Assembly: GCA_900541785.1 (NCBI GenBank)
Contig: UQKY01000034.1
Location: 1-22,485, forward strand
Direction: 5' to 3'
Source of the DNA: an uncultured Collinsella sp.
GTDB lineage: Bacteria; Actinomycetota; Coriobacteriia; Coriobacteriales; Coriobacteriaceae
Length of the DNA: 22,485 nucleotides
A model generated the notes under the pieces. It was given only the letters and a program-made list of their open reading frames with translations, did no database searches and was not told the origin of the DNA. This document shows positions 22,414 through 22,485 of this stretch, piece by piece. The position numbers were made by a program, and so were the translations under genes. How positions within the stretch are numbered: the first letter of the stretch is position 1; each line of letters opens with the position of its first letter.

Positions 22414-22485
22414 TGGTGGAGACGAGGGGAATCGAACCCCTGACCTCTTGACTGCCAGTCAAGCGCTCTCCCAGCTGAGCTACGC
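22414..22485 (-). tRNA. tRNA-Ala, anticodon GGC (5' end cut by window edge)
   Basis: Apart from one base in the T loop, it matches the first tRNA-Ala over all visible tRNA body positions, including anticodon GGC in loop CTGGCAG. The first four bases of the acceptor stem lie beyond the window. Unlike the first copy, the 3' CCA is encoded (22414-22416). Confidence 0.94.

Noticed and set aside
1..22485. CRISPR arrays, rRNA genes, transposase or integrase genes
   Set aside because: No regularly spaced direct repeats, no rRNA-like stretch, and no frame with transposase or recombinase motifs was seen.

Overview
The window looks like a chromosomal segment from a high-GC Coriobacteriia, most likely Collinsella. 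The clues are GC-rich housekeeping DNA, an LPKTS-type sortase substrate, a NusG-paralogue-led capsule operon, and a split gene whose N-terminal part recalls a family I associate with Coriobacteriia. This is recognition by eye; no search was run. Nearly every gene is on the minus strand.

Left part (1-5.8 kb): a partial ABC-F ATPase gene, then tRNA-Ala(GGC) with its own promoter and terminator. A very GC-rich intergenic stretch follows, holding a perfect hairpin and a MITE-like inverted repeat. Next come a split nuclease-like gene, tRNA-Val(CAC), a DUF3825-like gene, and a minimal MNT nucleotidyltransferase (antitoxin type). Directly behind the MNT gene lies a start-less remnant of a RelB/DinJ antitoxin. 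A small unknown gene precedes it.

Middle part (6-10.6 kb): a sortase-anchored surface protein, followed by an AT-rich accessory block. The block has a large KAP-like P-loop NTPase and a DUF6414-like protein. They flank a GC-rich C-terminal scrap of UDP-glucose 6-dehydrogenase, which suggests the block replaced part of a sugar-nucleotide gene. A perfect 17-bp inverted repeat sits just before the DUF6414-like gene.

Right part (10.7-22.4 kb): a tightly packed ten-gene capsule or exopolysaccharide operon, transcribed right to left. Its order is a NusG-family antiterminator (LoaP/RfaH type), a phosphoglycosyl transferase, a GT4, CapE, CapF, Wzy, Wzx, a GT-B, a GT-A and CapG. CapE, CapF and CapG together would make UDP-N-acetyl-L-fucosamine. 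The phosphoglycosyl transferase starts the lipid-linked repeat unit, the glycosyltransferases extend it, Wzx flips it and Wzy polymerises it. The operon has a roughly 0.8-kb leader without genes. The leader contains a 25-bp palindrome and a terminator-like hairpin, suggesting control by operator binding and by processive antitermination.

The window ends inside a second, nearly identical tRNA-Ala(GGC) gene in the same orientation as the first, so about 20.8 kb of mostly accessory DNA lies between two direct tRNA repeats.
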